From the NCBI RefSeq assembly GCF_902635505.1, contig NC_045430.1, positions 131,889,425-131,953,424 of the forward strand: a stretch of DNA of 64,000 bases. Direction: 5' to 3'. Source of the stretch: Sarcophilus harrisii. Taxonomy: Eukaryota; Chordata; Mammalia; Dasyuromorphia; Dasyuridae. Positions 33,836 through 44,529 of the stretch are shown in pieces (the stretch's first letter is position 1; the number at the start of each line of letters is the position of its first letter). The position numbers and the translations under genes were made by a program. The notes beneath the pieces are model-generated. The model saw only the letters and a list, made by a program, of their open reading frames with translations, searched no databases and was not told where the DNA came from.

Positions 33836-34839
33836 CTTAAAAAAAAATGTTGCTACAAGAAACAAAACCAAACTAAAGAAAGATGCAGGAAGTTCCAAAT
33901 TTGCACACAGTTTGAGTTCTGGCTTGTCAGTTGTTTTGGCACATAAAATACATTTCCACATAGAGTAATGTTATTAATGGTGGTTAGGTTTACAGACTAG
34001 CCCATAGAAACCTATTTAACTCACGCTGTATATTTGCAAAAACAAACCATATACACCTTGTGGTTGAAGTAAGCTTTTGGAAACCTATTTATAACATTAT
34101 TTGTACTGGCAATCTCAGAAGCAAGGGTAAGGTGAAAAGAACAGAAGACTTAGAAAGCTGGAGAACAAGGGGCAAGTCTGAGGAAGTCAAGTCGGAGAGC
34201 AGACGCAGAGATGCCAAGAGTGGTGGTGAAAGAGATCTAGGTTCCTGAGAATTACTCCCATATTCATAGAATCCAAACCTTCTCCTGGATCCCCTCCATG
34301 TCCAGACAAGACCTCAGACCTCAGCACAAGATACTCATTCCTGGTCCTATCCCAGCAATAAAATGTGTAATAGCTGGGAATAGAAACACATTTCTTAACT
34401 CTCTTAATTAGACTCTTTTTTTCCTACTTCTTATCCTAAATCTCTTAATTCACTTCTACAACAGCCTTAGAAAACGTTGGACACCTTGTAGATATCAAAA
34501 AATGGAAGAACATGATTTTTGTTACACTGGTTTCAAGGTAGAATCTTCTCTGGGGCTATCCTTGCCCCATCCCCAGTTTGGCACTCCCACTTGTAGGTTA
34601 AATAACTATAAAGTGGTGACTATTGTTCTCAGGTGCTAGAGGCCATTTTATGGGAGGCTTCTTGTAATATTATATAGTTTCTGAGATCCTACTTCTTGTT
34701 TCCCCTTAACAGTCAGCTGATATCCTTAATTAGTTTTTAGTAAAAAACATCTGTTAAAACTATCTAACCAGAACAGTTAATATAAAACATTTCTCACCAT
34801 AAATTTAGGGCTTAATCTTTCATAAATACACAAAATGTC
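33836..34839. other. Unassigned intergenic sequence
   Basis: No element or gene recognised. A 62-codon frame at 34060-34248 is Arg/Lys/Glu-rich and has no motif. Confidence 0.35.
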
Positions 34840-35360
34840 AATGGAATTTAGAGTATAATGGTAGAAAGGTTCTTATGTAGTGAATATGTGGCAAAGAGAT
34901 AATACTGCTTCTCCCTTAATTCCTCTCCTGGATCTGCTCTTGACTTTCTGAACTTCAAAAACATGCTATCACAACCTGAAGCTTCCCTGTTTTTCCTACA
35001 GTTCCTCACCCTGAAACCACCATTCTTGTGGCCTGGATAAAGTCCTCTCCTTTCTCCCATTAGTGAGTTCTTTCTGAGAGATCCATTTCATAGAGAGGCC
35101 CAGGCTGGCCAGACTTCATCCCTCTCCTGCCTCTACTCTTACATTTCTGAACTTCAAACTATGCTTCCATACATCCATCTTTTCCCAACTCCCTAGATTT
35201 TCAGTTCCTTTTTGTGTGGTGTTTTTCCCTCTAAGATATAGGATCCTTGAAAGCAAGATAGTCTTCTTTTTGATTGAAATTTTATTTTCAGTATTTAGCA
35301 CAGTACCTCACACATAGTATGTGTGTTGAAAAAACTTTCATAAATGCTTCTTGTCTTGCT
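34840..35360 (+). mobile_element. L2-type LINE 3' end(s), partly duplicated
   Basis: The L2 terminus is clear at 35190-35350 ('tataggatccttgaaagcaa', 'agcacagtacctcacacata', 'ataaatgcttcttg'). Upstream, a segment around 34920-34965 ('tcctctcctggatctgctct', 'tttctgaacttcaaa') recurs in diverged form at 35118-35165. Either a local tandem duplication or two overlapping L2-type copies. Confidence 0.5.
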
Positions 35361-36954
35361 TTCATAGAGCCTTCATGCAGCTCCTCTTGGGTATAGCTCT
35401 TTACTGGCCAGGCCACTCTTCCAAGGACAGTTTCTGTTTTTAAGTCTAAAACTAGGCACTTCTCTTTGCCACAAGGAGTTCTCTGTCATTAACACCTTCT
35501 TCTGGCGGCTTTCCTTTTATAGTTATTTGTGTAAATTCCCATTGAAGTTGCTTCCCCTGCCATCAGCCACTGCTACACTGGGGACACTGGATCTATGATT
35601 TCTCAGATTTCCCAAAATCATCAGACCTTTTGGTACTCACAAAATTGTCTAAACACTTCCAATCAGGAGAATATTTGTTCCTAAGGTCAGGAAGGAACAA
35701 ATACAAAGAGATCAAGGTGGCCATATACTGATGATCATGATAGCCAGGACGAGGAATAGGGCCACATGCTCATTCCCTTCCCAGCTCTCTATAGACAGCT
35801 CAAACTAAGCCTACAGCTGCTGCTTCCAGGAAGAAAAGAGAAATGGAGGGGTAGGGTGCTCCTTTTATATACTCTCCAGTTCCAGTTTAGTAGTCAGTTA
35901 GGGAACTCATCATTATTTCCCATTGTAAGCCCGAGAGTAACCATCTTCTCTGGCTCTGCATCCAATAAGGGAATTTTTCATGATCATAAAGTAGAAGCTA
36001 AGAATAGGTTCTTCCCAAATTTACATGTTGTGGATTAGAACCAGACAGATAATATCTGCACATAGTCCCTATTGACCAGTTTATCTATAATATAATAGTG
36101 TTTATATTCAAAAAACTCACAGAATTTGATATTTGTAAGATAGGACATTGTTTTATTATCTTTTGGGGTGAGATTTAAAAAAACCTAGATGTGATATCAT
36201 TCTTTGGGATAGTCTTAGATAATGGTAATAATGGAGGGGACCATCCCCCCACCAAACACAATTGCCCTCTGATCTGTTAGATAAGGGACATATCTCCCTT
36301 TAAAGGGAAAGATAATTTATCATCTCCCTCTCTTCTGCATCTGTATGAATGTATGACTTAGAACTTTGACAGCTCTCCTTTTTCAAAGTTGACTCTGACA
36401 TAAGCTCATCGAGAAGAATACCATTATGAGAATGAGCTCAAGCCATGCCCTGGCTTGCTAGAAGAAATTGCTTAGAGGCAAAGTAAAAGTCAAATACCTT
36501 GAGCAGTCCCACAAAGAATTTCATGTTTTCAGTATCAATCTCCCCCGAGAGTATAATAGGAGCTATAATTCATTATTTCATATTTTAAGTATTTTGTCAT
36601 AACGAGCTTATGAGTTTTTTGTATATTAAGTATTTCTTTGTTAGTGGAGAAAATAAATATCTGTACTATAACTGATCTATGTTGTACATAGAGTACCTTT
36701 CTGGAAGAGACCCTGCTAATCTCTGTTCGGAAGACTCCACATGAACTATCCCCTAAGCTTTGTTTGAAAGACTTTACCCAGAATTCCCCAAGTGGCGGCA
36801 TAATAAGCCAGAGACAATGAGAAAAAATTTGACTTTTCTCTTTAGATGCCAGGCTTTTCTCATTCTGATTTAATTTTATCTATCTGTGAAGTGAAAAAAA
36901 TCAGACATTCCTTTCTATCTTAAGGATTTGTGATTTTTATATAAAGAACATTAG
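35361..36954. other. Unassigned intergenic sequence
   Basis: About 1.6 kb with no confident repeat or gene. Frames of 88-90 codons at 35766-36038 and 36535-36801 have no known domain. Part of 36240-36810 could be an old solo LTR, but I could not define ends. Confidence 0.3.
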
Positions 36955-37125
36955 GAACAATATGATAATAGCAGAAAGCGCGCTAGTTTGGGAATCAACT
37001 GACTCAAATCCTATCTCTGATGCTATCTGTATCTTAACTTTGGTAAATCACTAATTCTGGAACTTGAGTTTCCTTATTTGTGATTGGATTGGGGATTGCC
37101 CTTTGATGTCTCTTCTGGTTTTAAA
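36955..37125 (+). mobile_element. MIR-type SINE
   Basis: 'ggaatcaactgactcaaatc', 'tctgatgctatctgtatctt', 'gagtttccttatttgtgatt': diverged sense MIR. Confidence 0.5.
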
Positions 37126-37924
37126 TCTTTAACCCCTTGCTCCTTCCCTCTGCTCTCTCTTTCCCCCTTCTTCCTTTCCTCCTTTCTTTCTCTCTTTCTC
37201 CCTCCTCCATCTGCTTCCTCCAAATTAGATGACCACATGAGTTCAGGAGATCCAGAGGTCACAGAAGAAGTCCCACTGGCCACTGAAGGTGGTAGTAGAA
37301 GTTACCAGAGTGTTAAGAGCTGATGACAGAGGGAATACTTGCAGATGGATGTGTAAAGATAGACATCCAAGAAGAGCAATAGCTTTAGGGAGTGAGACCT
37401 GTCAAGCCATAGAAAAATGCCAGCTGTAAACCCAACAGAGATACTGGTCCTTATAGCCCAGCAGAGTTCTATATAAAAGGCTAATTTCATGAGAATTCTA
37501 TGAAGGAAGAAAAGAACTTTCAATAACAAGGGGCTATGAAATATTCCTTTGCCACATGTGTTCCCTACTCTGGATCTCACTACCACTGTACTTTGAATTT
37601 CAACATACCTCACCCAGAACCTCACTAGTTTTTTTGGGGGGATATTTTGTAACTATTGTTCTTGTAATACCATTTCAATAACTGCATTAGCTAAAAATTG
37701 ATTGAATCTACTCTTTGATAATCAGTGGGATACAAACTGCTGGGGGCTTATACGAAATATTAGTAGAAATGAATCCCCTCAGAATTACTCCCTTACAACA
37801 CTGAGGGTAGCAGTTATAGTAGATATTCTCTAGGGACTCAAACTTTTGAATATTTGTGAAAGCTTGGGAGGTAGTAAAGAATATTACAATATTATTTCTA
37901 CAGTAAAATGCATTGTCTAGTGTA
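37126..37924. other. Unassigned sequence with a CT-rich tract
   Basis: A pyrimidine-rich tract occurs at 37133-37225. No repeat family recognised. The 107-codon antisense frame at 37302-37625 has no recognisable domain and no sign of splice structure. Confidence 0.3.
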
Positions 37925-38508
37925 TATTGAGAATGCTATCCCAACAAGGGCAAATGATGGGGGAAATAAGAATGTCCATTATCACCATTATTAACACAGT
38001 TGCAAGATATAAAATAAGTCCACATAAACCATTATCACTTCTATATATTACCAATAAAATCCGGAAGCAAAAGATAACAAAAGAAATTCCATATAAAATA
38101 ACTACAGACATTATATAATAATATTTGGGAGTCTACCTGCCAAGACAAACACTTACAAACACTTCTCACACAAATAAAGACAGATCTAAACAATGGGAGA
38201 AATATTCATTGCTCACGGGTAGGCCGGGCCAATATAATAAAAATTACAATTCTAGACAAATTAATTTACTTATTTAATGCCATGCCGATCAAACTATCTT
38301 AGAATTATTTTACAGGCTAAAAAAATCATTTAAAAATTCATAGGGAAGAAAAAAAAAACCAAGAATATCAAGGCAATCAGTGAAAAAAGAAATGTAAAAG
38401 AAGGCAGCCTCACAGTACCAAATTGGAAACTGTGTTACAAAGTAGTAATCATTAAAAAATTTGACACTAAGAAATAGAGCAATGGATCAGTGGAATAGAT
38501 TAGGTATA
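37925..38508 (+). mobile_element. L1 ORF2 fragment (RT/thumb region)
   Basis: Conceptual peptide YKISPHKPLSLLYITNKIRK (38015-38075) aligns with [20 protein letters not shown] in the L1 at 62300-62370. Later segments ('gcctcacagtaccaaattgg') match the region read as GGLAVPDLKLYYR at 62715-62760. Internal part only, frames broken, older than the window-end copy. The flanking SINE starts immediately to the right. Confidence 0.75.
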
Positions 38509-38511
38509 CTG

Positions 38512-38710
38512 TTGCTCAATCATTTTTCAATTGTGTCTGATTCTTCATGAACTCATTTGAGATTTTCTTGGCAAATGGCAAATGTACTGGAATGGTTTGT
38601 CGTTTCCTTCTCCAACTCATTTTACATATGCAGAAACTGGAGCAAACTGGTCAAGTGACTTGCCCAGGGTTACACAGTTTACAAGAGTCTGAGGCCAGAT
38701 TTGAAGTAAT
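38512..38710 (-). mobile_element. SINE with BovB/RTE-type 3' tail
   Basis: Reverse order: 'gttgctcaatcatttttcaa', 'tgtgtctgattcttcatgaa', 'gagattttcttggcaaatgg', 'cgtttccttctccaactcat', 'gacttgcccagggttacaca'. Same SINE type as 30292-30539. Confidence 0.75.
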
Positions 38711-38734
38711 GAATTGAATATTTTGGCCACCTAA

Positions 38735-39140
38735 TTCTGCCACCTTTCATATAGGCTATTATAATAACCCTATTTACTGGTCTTCTTGCCTTTTTGATCT
38801 CTATCCATCCTTCATATCATTGTCAAAGTAAGTTTTCCAATATATGCCTCTGATCATATCACTCCATTATTCAGAAATATTCAGTGGCTCCTCATTGTCT
38901 ACTCAATGAACTACAAACTACATATCCTGATATTCAAAGTAGCTCTGGCCTACCTTCTCAGACATTTTATACTACTCTCCTTCAAATATTTTAACCTTCC
39001 TGGTCTCAGATTTGGGGTCCCAGACTTCATCTTGAACTATTCATTTGTAACACACTCCCTTGTTTTCTCATTCTCTTCCTCCTGAAATCCTTTTCCATTT
39101 TCAAAGTTAAGCTGAGGTGCTCATCTAAACAAGGATGGTG
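38735..39140 (+). mobile_element. L2 LINE internal/3' region
   Basis: 'ttactggtcttcttgccttt', 'ctctgatcatatcactccat', 'cagtggctcctcattgtcta', 'ttcaaagtagctctggccta': sense L2 coding remnant. Confidence 0.7.
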
Positions 39141-39379
39141 AAAGGAGCAGCTTACGCAGGGAATGAAAGATTGTCAATAGACAAGAAAAACTGGGGTCAA
39201 TAAGCAAGAAAAAATTGGAGCTAGGGTCAATGTTGCACGAATGTCCATTTAAGAGATCAAAGAACAACGGGTAGCATTGTTAAAGTGAGAGTCATGGATG
39301 CAGGACAGTAAAGTGAAATCAATTTGAGCCTAGAAAGGCCCAAGGCAAGGATGCTGTTGGGTGGAAGACAGATAATAGA
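39141..39379. other. Unassigned intergenic sequence
   Basis: No element recognised. Confidence 0.35.
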
Positions 39380-39620
39380 TAACATCAATACAGTATTTTA
39401 TATTTTGCAAATATTTAATTTTTTCCTCATAAAAACCTTGGGAAGTAGGTGCCGTTATTCTCTTACACATCTCCATTCTAAACGAATTATGAAACTGAGG
39501 TATAGAAAGGTTAAATGATTTGTCCCAGCTAGTTTATACAGTTATGTGTCAGAGGCTGAATTTGAACTCAAAATTTATGGATCCTAAACCTGATCCTCTA
39601 TCTACTCAATTACCCAACTG
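39380..39620 (-). mobile_element. MIR-type SINE, nearly complete
   Basis: 'acgaattatgaaactgaggt', 'aaatgatttgtcccagctag', 'gctgaatttgaactcaaaat', 'ctgatcctctatctactcaa', 'tacccaactgctt': reverse MIR-type order to the head. Confidence 0.65.
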
Positions 39621-39848
39621 CTTACTAGGCATTAGACTTGTTACATGTGGTCCCAAAGTGCTGAACTGCCAACAATGCTAATAGGCTGCAGAAAAGTAGT
39701 TTTGGTTCTATGTAAGGAAGAATTTTTTTTAATAATGAGAGCTGTCTAAAAGTAATTATGCTTTTGGAATCTGCCTTAGAAGTGGATGGGTTCTTCTTTA
39801 ATATAGTTTTTTTAAATGGAGGCCACTTGTCAGGAATATTGCAGAGTG

Positions 39849-40315
39849 AGGGCACTTAATTTTCTTAGTGTCATGGACCCTTCTGGTAATTTGGTGAAGT
39901 CCTTTCTCAAAGTAGTGTTTTCATATGCATAAAAGAAAACACAAAGGATTACAAAGGAATCTAATTATGTTGAAATATTGTTTGTAGACATGAAAACTGT
40001 TATCACATGCCATTTTGCACTGACTCTAAAAGCTATCATAACTTTGAAGTAGGGATGAGCATAAATAATATTTTGAGACTTCTGTAACAACTATAATATA
40101 ATATGAAAATATCTGTGATTTTTGTTTATGACAAACTTATGGGTGCTGACAGTTCTACTTTGGTTTGTTGCCTACGTGCATAATTAAAGGAAATGCTGAA
40201 TTTCAGTTAGATGTTAGTGGAAAATAAAGATGCAACTTTTCTCCTATCCAAGTTCATAGACTCTTTGAAATCTAGCCATGGATCTCTGTTGGCCCCACAT
40301 TAAGAATCCTTGTTC
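39849..40315 (+). mobile_element. hAT-like non-autonomous repeat, long copy
   Basis: Left part 'cttagtgtcatggacccttc' and right end 'cattaagaatccttg' match the ends of the shorter copy at 40573-40811. The shared internal motif 'caaaggaatctaattatgtt' recurs there as 'aaaggaaatcaattatgtt'. About 465 bp, so it carries extra middle sequence. TSD not resolved. Confidence 0.5.
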
Positions 40316-40429
40316 TGAACTTTTGAGCTTGGCTAGGAGTATGGTAGTTAATGGGAAGTTAAAAGAAAGGTTGGTTTTATGGTTGGTATATAATGATATA
40401 TGAATTCTGTTTTGATATTGAGTTTGAGA

Positions 40430-41223
40430 TTCCTATAAGATATACAACTAGAGATTATCAGCAAGGCAGGACTGGAGCTCAAGAGGGGAAGGAAGGCTAG
40501 ATATAAAGATTAGAGAGTCATCTAAAGAGAGATGGCAATTGAATCTTTGGAAGCTGATGAGATAATCTAAAGTAAGGCTTTTTAACTTTTTGTATCTGTC
40601 ATGGATTCTTTGTACTTTCAGTCTAGTGAAGCTTATGGATCCTTTCCCAGAATAATGTTTTTTAAATGTAAAGAATAAAATATACAGGGTTATAAAGGAA
40701 ATCAATTATGTTGAAATAAAATGCAATTTTTTCTTGCCTAAGTTTATGCATCCCCTGAAATCTATCCATGGCTTCATTAAGGTTCCATGGAACCCAGGGT
40801 AAGAACCTCTGATCTAGAGGAGAGGAGAAGAGAGCCCAGGACAGAGTCCTAATTAGAGCTCTTCATCAAATCAGGACATACATAATAATTCAGTAAAGGA
40901 GATTGTGAAAGACTGCTTAAAATATTGAAAAGAGAACCATGAGATCAATATCATGAAAACCTAGAGAAGAGAAAGTATACAGAAGATACAGACTTACAGA
41001 AGGCCCCAACACCACAGAGAGGTCAAGAAGGATAAAGAAAGGGCCATTGAATTTACCAATAAATAAACCATTCTTTGGTGACCTTGGAAAGAGATGAATG
41101 GGGGCAATGGAAGCCAGATTGAAAGGAGTCTGGAAATCAGTGGGAGGTGAGAAAGGGGAGGCAACAAGTGTGGATAGCTTTTTAAAAATATAACACACAT
41201 GGGAAGAGTCAGAAATTGACAGC
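40430..41223 (-). mobile_element. L2 LINE internal region split by a hAT-like repeat
   Basis: Reverse L2 coding text: 'gagattcctataagatatac', 'agattagagagtcatctaaa', then the insertion, then 'gaagagagcccaggacagag', 'ggccattgaatttaccaata', 'aagccagattgaaaggagtc', 'tgggaggtgagaaaggggag'. Ends near 41223, exactly where the left arm of the inverted repeat begins. Confidence 0.6.
40573..40811 (+). mobile_element. hAT-like non-autonomous repeat nested in L2
   Basis: 239 bp. The left end 'taaggctttttaact' and the right end 'agggtaagaacctctg' are imperfect inverted copies. The 8-bp flanks ATCTAAAG (40565-40572) and ATCTAGAG (40812-40819) form a TSD with one mismatch, and the L2 text is continuous across it. 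A different family from the 192-bp hAT. No coding capacity. Confidence 0.65.
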
Positions 41224-41509
41224 ATCATATCCATTCATTATTTTATATATCACATAATATTTGATATTTATTAAACATCTATGTGGACACGATACCTCTA
41301 CAAAGTAAATTAAATACTGTATCTGCTCTTTATGAGCTTGCAACAAAAGATAGTCAATGCTAACAGGCTTCACCCCCATCAATAGATTTGGTAGTAATTT
41401 CATTTCATGATGGGTCCTTCTCAAAGATTGGAAAATGGTTTATATTAGTTCATTACAAAAGCTGAGGTACAGTTGTTGCTGGGCTCCTTATTACAAACTA
41501 ATTCTAAGG
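41224..41509 (+). repeat. Left arm of ~290-bp inverted repeat
   Basis: The reverse complement of this segment matches 42284-42587 at about 95% by eye, mostly transitions; the right arm has an extra ~15 nt near 42530. Open frames antisense here and sense in the other arm both begin MRRTHHEMKLLPN because the DNA is duplicated, not because a protein is conserved. The outer part of the arm contains an old L2 end. Confidence 0.92.
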
Positions 41510-42106
41510 AAAAGCTCACTGGCACTTCCTTCTAGCCTATATATTTTTCATGTCAAACTCAGGCCTGTTTTCAACTTATTAATACTTTGAATTCACTGAT
41601 GTAATTATCTCAGTATGTCAGTTAGGTCATTTCATTCATTTCTAATTATCTCGTCTCTCTTCTTTTACCTGCCCTCCCCAAATTCTCCATGCAGTCAATA
41701 TTCTAGACTTTGCCATTTTCCATCATGATTTCTCTCCCTTCCTTTGCCTTTTTTCATATTTGATGTGCTATTTCTTCGCATCCATTTGATTCAATTTATT
41801 TCCTAAAATGAGCACAAGTAACATATTACTTTGATGTCTGTTGCATTTGCTTTGTCACTGTTACTGTTTTCTTTAATTTACCCAGTGCTTTGATACAGTT
41901 TTTGTTTGCCAGAGTCTGAGAAAACAATGTCAACTCTTCATCATCCACAGCTCTGATTTTTTTTTTCTTTTGCATTTAGCTTCCACTGTGGATGATGAAG
42001 AGTCAAAGCTAGGCAACAACAAAAGTTGAAGAATTTTTCTTTGTCTGTCTTCCTTCCTTCCTCCCTCCCTCCCTCCCTTTTTCTCTTCTTTCTTTCTCTT
42101 TCTTTT

Positions 42107-42202
<96 letters not shown>

Positions 42203-42232
42203 TTTTTCTTTCTTTCTTCATTTCTTCCTTCC

Positions 42233-42283
<51 letters not shown>
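41510..42283. other. Loop of the inverted repeat
   Basis: About 774 bp between the arms. 41510-41930 is not recognised as a repeat or gene. The rest holds a perfect short hairpin and a long pyrimidine tract, listed separately. Confidence 0.5.
41933..42003. repeat. Perfect 18-bp inverted repeat (hairpin)
   Basis: ACTCTTCATCATCCACAG at 41933-41950 is exactly reverse-complemented at 41986-42003, with a 35-nt T-rich loop. It lies inside the loop of the larger inverted repeat. Confidence 0.95.
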
Positions 42284-42284
<1 letters not shown>

Positions 42285-42287
42285 CTT
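42048..42287. repeat. Polypyrimidine tract: (CTTC)/(TTTC)n then (TC)n
   Basis: 172 nt of pure pyrimidine (42048-42219), one A, then 67 nt more to 42287. TTCC and CCCT units give way to TTTC and then TC units. It directly abuts the right arm of the inverted repeat. The mirror symmetry of TTTC/TC tracts allows triplex (H-DNA) formation in general; here that is inference. Confidence 0.95.
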
Positions 42288-42587
42288 AGAATTAGTCTGT
42301 AATAAGGAGCCCAGCAACAACTATACCTCAGCTTTTGTAATGAACTAATATAAACCATTTCCCAATCTTTGAGAAGGACCCATCATGAAATGAAATTACT
42401 ACCAAATCCATTGATGGGGGTGAAGTCTTTTAGCATTGACTATCTTTTGTTGCAAGTTCATAAAGAGCAGATATGGCATTTAATTTACTTTGTAGAGGTA
42501 TCATGTCCACATAGATGTTTAATAAATATCTTTGGTGGTGGTAACAAAATATTATGTGATATATAAAATAATGAATACATATGATGT
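42284..42587 (-). repeat. Right arm of ~290-bp inverted repeat
   Basis: Inverted copy of 41224-41509. Its inner edge touches the pyrimidine tract and its outer edge touches a second (CT)n tract, so this arm is bracketed by CT repeats on both sides while the left arm is not. Confidence 0.92.
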
Positions 42588-42672
42588 ATTCTCTCTCTCT
42601 CTCTCTTTCTCTCTCTGTCTGTCTCTCTCTCTGTCTCTGTCTCTATCTCTCTCTCTGTCTCTCTCTCTCTTT
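42588..42672. repeat. (CT)n microsatellite, interrupted
   Basis: CT units with scattered CTGT variants directly outside the right arm. Confidence 0.95.
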
Positions 42673-42744
42673 TTCACAGAGCCTGTGATTTCATCAGTGT
42701 TGGGAGAAACGTATTATACCAATGTATTTTGGCATAATATCTGC

Positions 42745-42880
42745 ACCTTATAATGTTAGGAAGTTGCCTGAGAGCACTGTGCTCAATGACTTGATCAGGG
42801 TCATACAGCAAATATGTATCAGAAACACGACTCGTACCTCAGAAGCCAAGATTCTCTATGTGATTCTGCTTTAAGTTCAC
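42745..42880 (-). mobile_element. MIR-type fragment
   Basis: 'atgacttgatcagggtcata', 'cgactcgtacctcagaagcc', 'attctctatgtgattctgct': reverse MIR core, diverged. Confidence 0.45.
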
Positions 42881-42961
42881 CATCCTATTTGTGCAATAAT
42901 AATTTTTAAAAGTGGATACAATAGCATAATAATTCGAAGAAATATAGACATCATTTCTCTC

Positions 42962-43056
42962 TAGAGGCAGCACCATATATTGAAAAGGGTGCTAGATTTG
43001 GAGTCAGATATTGTAAGTCAAATCTGGTTCTGCTATTTTCTACCTGGGTGGCTCTA
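42962..43056 (+). mobile_element. MIR-type fragment
   Basis: 'gtgctagatttggagtcaga', 'caaatctggttctgctattt', 'ctacctgggtggctctaag': sense MIR 5' half. Confidence 0.6.
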
Positions 43057-43370
43057 AGTCTCTAGTTCAATCTTTATGTTATTCAGAATCCACTTTACAA
43101 CATTAAATAACAAGTGGACAGTCAGTCTCAACTTAAAGACTTTGAATGACATGGGAACTACTCTACTTTCCACTTTTGGACAGGTCTAATTATTAGGAAA
43201 TTCTTTCTTATCTGGAATTGGAATCTGAAAATCTTGTAACTTCCATACTGTTTTTCTAACTCTGCTCTCTAGGGTCAATCAGACCAAGTCTAACCTCTAT
43301 TCTATAAAATAGCCTTTCAAATACTTGAAGATAACCATTGTGAACTTGTCTTTCTTCTCTCTATATATGA
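43057..43370 (-). mobile_element. CR1/L3 LINE fragment
   Basis: 'aattattaggaaattctttc', 'ctctgctctctagggtcaat', 'tagcctttcaaatacttgaa': reverse of the CR1/L3 3' region, as in 6580-6740. Confidence 0.6.
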
Positions 43371-43371
43371 C

Positions 43372-44177
43372 CCCTCTTGATGATTTCATCACTTCACATG
43401 GCCTCAGTGATAACACTTATAAAGATGACTCCTAAAGCTCTGAGTAATGTGTTTTCTGATATAGCATTTGCTAGCTGTGCCTTTAGCCTGATAGATATTT
43501 CCAATCGGATGTCCCATAGGTACCTCAAACTCAACCTGTTCAAAACAAATCTCATTATCTTCTCATCAAAACCTATTAGTTCTCTATTTGGTCAAGTCCC
43601 ACCTCTCCTTCCTTGTTATCACTCAGGTGATCACTCACACTCCTGAAGTCATTTGCAACTTTACCTTCTTCCTTAACTCCATTTCAATTGTCACAAATTT
43701 TGTCTCCACAATATAGTTCATATCATTCCTCTTGTTTCTACCCTAGTTACTGAACTCCCCTCCCTAATACATCCTCTATATTTCTGTTAAACTGATATTC
43801 CTAAAGCATGTTTGACTATGTTACTCCCTTGATCAAAATGCTACACTATTGTAGGTAGAATACAATTCAGACTATCATGTCTGGCACTTAAAGTGCTTTA
43901 TAAGCTATCTCCAATATATTTTTCCAGACTTAAATATTACTCCCCTCCATGCATTTTCCATTTCCACTAAATTGGACAAACTCCTAGTCCTTGCACATGA
44001 AATTCTATCACCTCTTTTAGGTTTTTGAATAGGCTGGCTGAATACCTGATTCCTTTCCCTCTTTTTGATAGAATCCTTAACTTCTTTTCAAGCACAGTTC
44101 AAAATCTGTCTCCTAAAGAGGCCTTTTCTTTATTTTCCTAGTTGGTACTATTTTCCTTCCTCCTTTCCTGCCTCCTT
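43372..44177 (+). mobile_element. L2 LINE, RT C-terminus to 3' region
   Basis: A decayed L2 peptide is readable: DISNRMSHRYLKLNLFKTNL at 43491-43550, matching the L2 pattern DISNWMS..HLKLN..KTE. It continues through 'gatattcctaaagcatgttt', 'taaagtgctttataagctat' and 'aaaatctgtctcctaaagag' and breaks off at the SINE. The matching terminus at 45280-45395 is probably the other end of the same copy. Confidence 0.7.
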
Positions 44178-44319
44178 GGGGCAGCTAGGTGGTGCACTAG
44201 ATAGAGCACCAGTCTTGAAGTCAGGAGGACCTGAGTTCAAATTTGGCCTCAGACACTTAACACTTCCTGGCTGTGTGACCCTGGGCAAGTCACTTAACCC
44301 CAATTGCCTCAGCAAAAAA
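44178..44319 (+). mobile_element. Marsupial tRNA-type SINE
   Basis: Head GGGGCAGCTAGGTGGTGCAC, body 'cctggctgtgtgaccctggg', end 'cccaattgcctcagcaaaaa'. Near-consensus sequence suggests a relatively young copy. TSD not evident. Confidence 0.9.
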
Positions 44320-44343
44320 CATTTAACATTTATTACTCTGTCC

Positions 44344-44348
<5 letters not shown>

Positions 44349-44388
<40 letters not shown>

Positions 44389-44463
44389 AGAAGAAGAAGA
44401 AGAAGAAGAAGAAGAAGAAGAAGAAGAAGAAGAAGAAGAAGAAGAAGAAGAAGAAGAAGAAAG
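44349..44463. repeat. Compound (GA)n-(GAA)n microsatellite
   Basis: About 36 bp of GA followed by about 80 bp of GAA. It creates the poly-arginine part of an otherwise impressive 206-codon open frame (44065-44685), which is therefore an artefact. Confidence 0.95.
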
Positions 44464-44529
44464 ATATGTAACCCCTATCTCAAAGTCTATCGCTATATCA
44501 TTTTTTCCTTATTGGTGGAGATGAAGGCC

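Noticed and set aside
42009-42320. Lys/Glu/Arg-repeat and Phe/Leu/Ser-repeat frames on both strands
   Set aside because: Both are translations of the TTTC/TC pyrimidine tract.
41209-42566. Two near-identical short proteins starting MRRTHHEMKLLPN, suggesting a duplicated gene
   Set aside because: They lie in the two arms of the inverted repeat; similarity is at DNA level, extends outside the frames, and one frame ends early. No coding constraint is visible.
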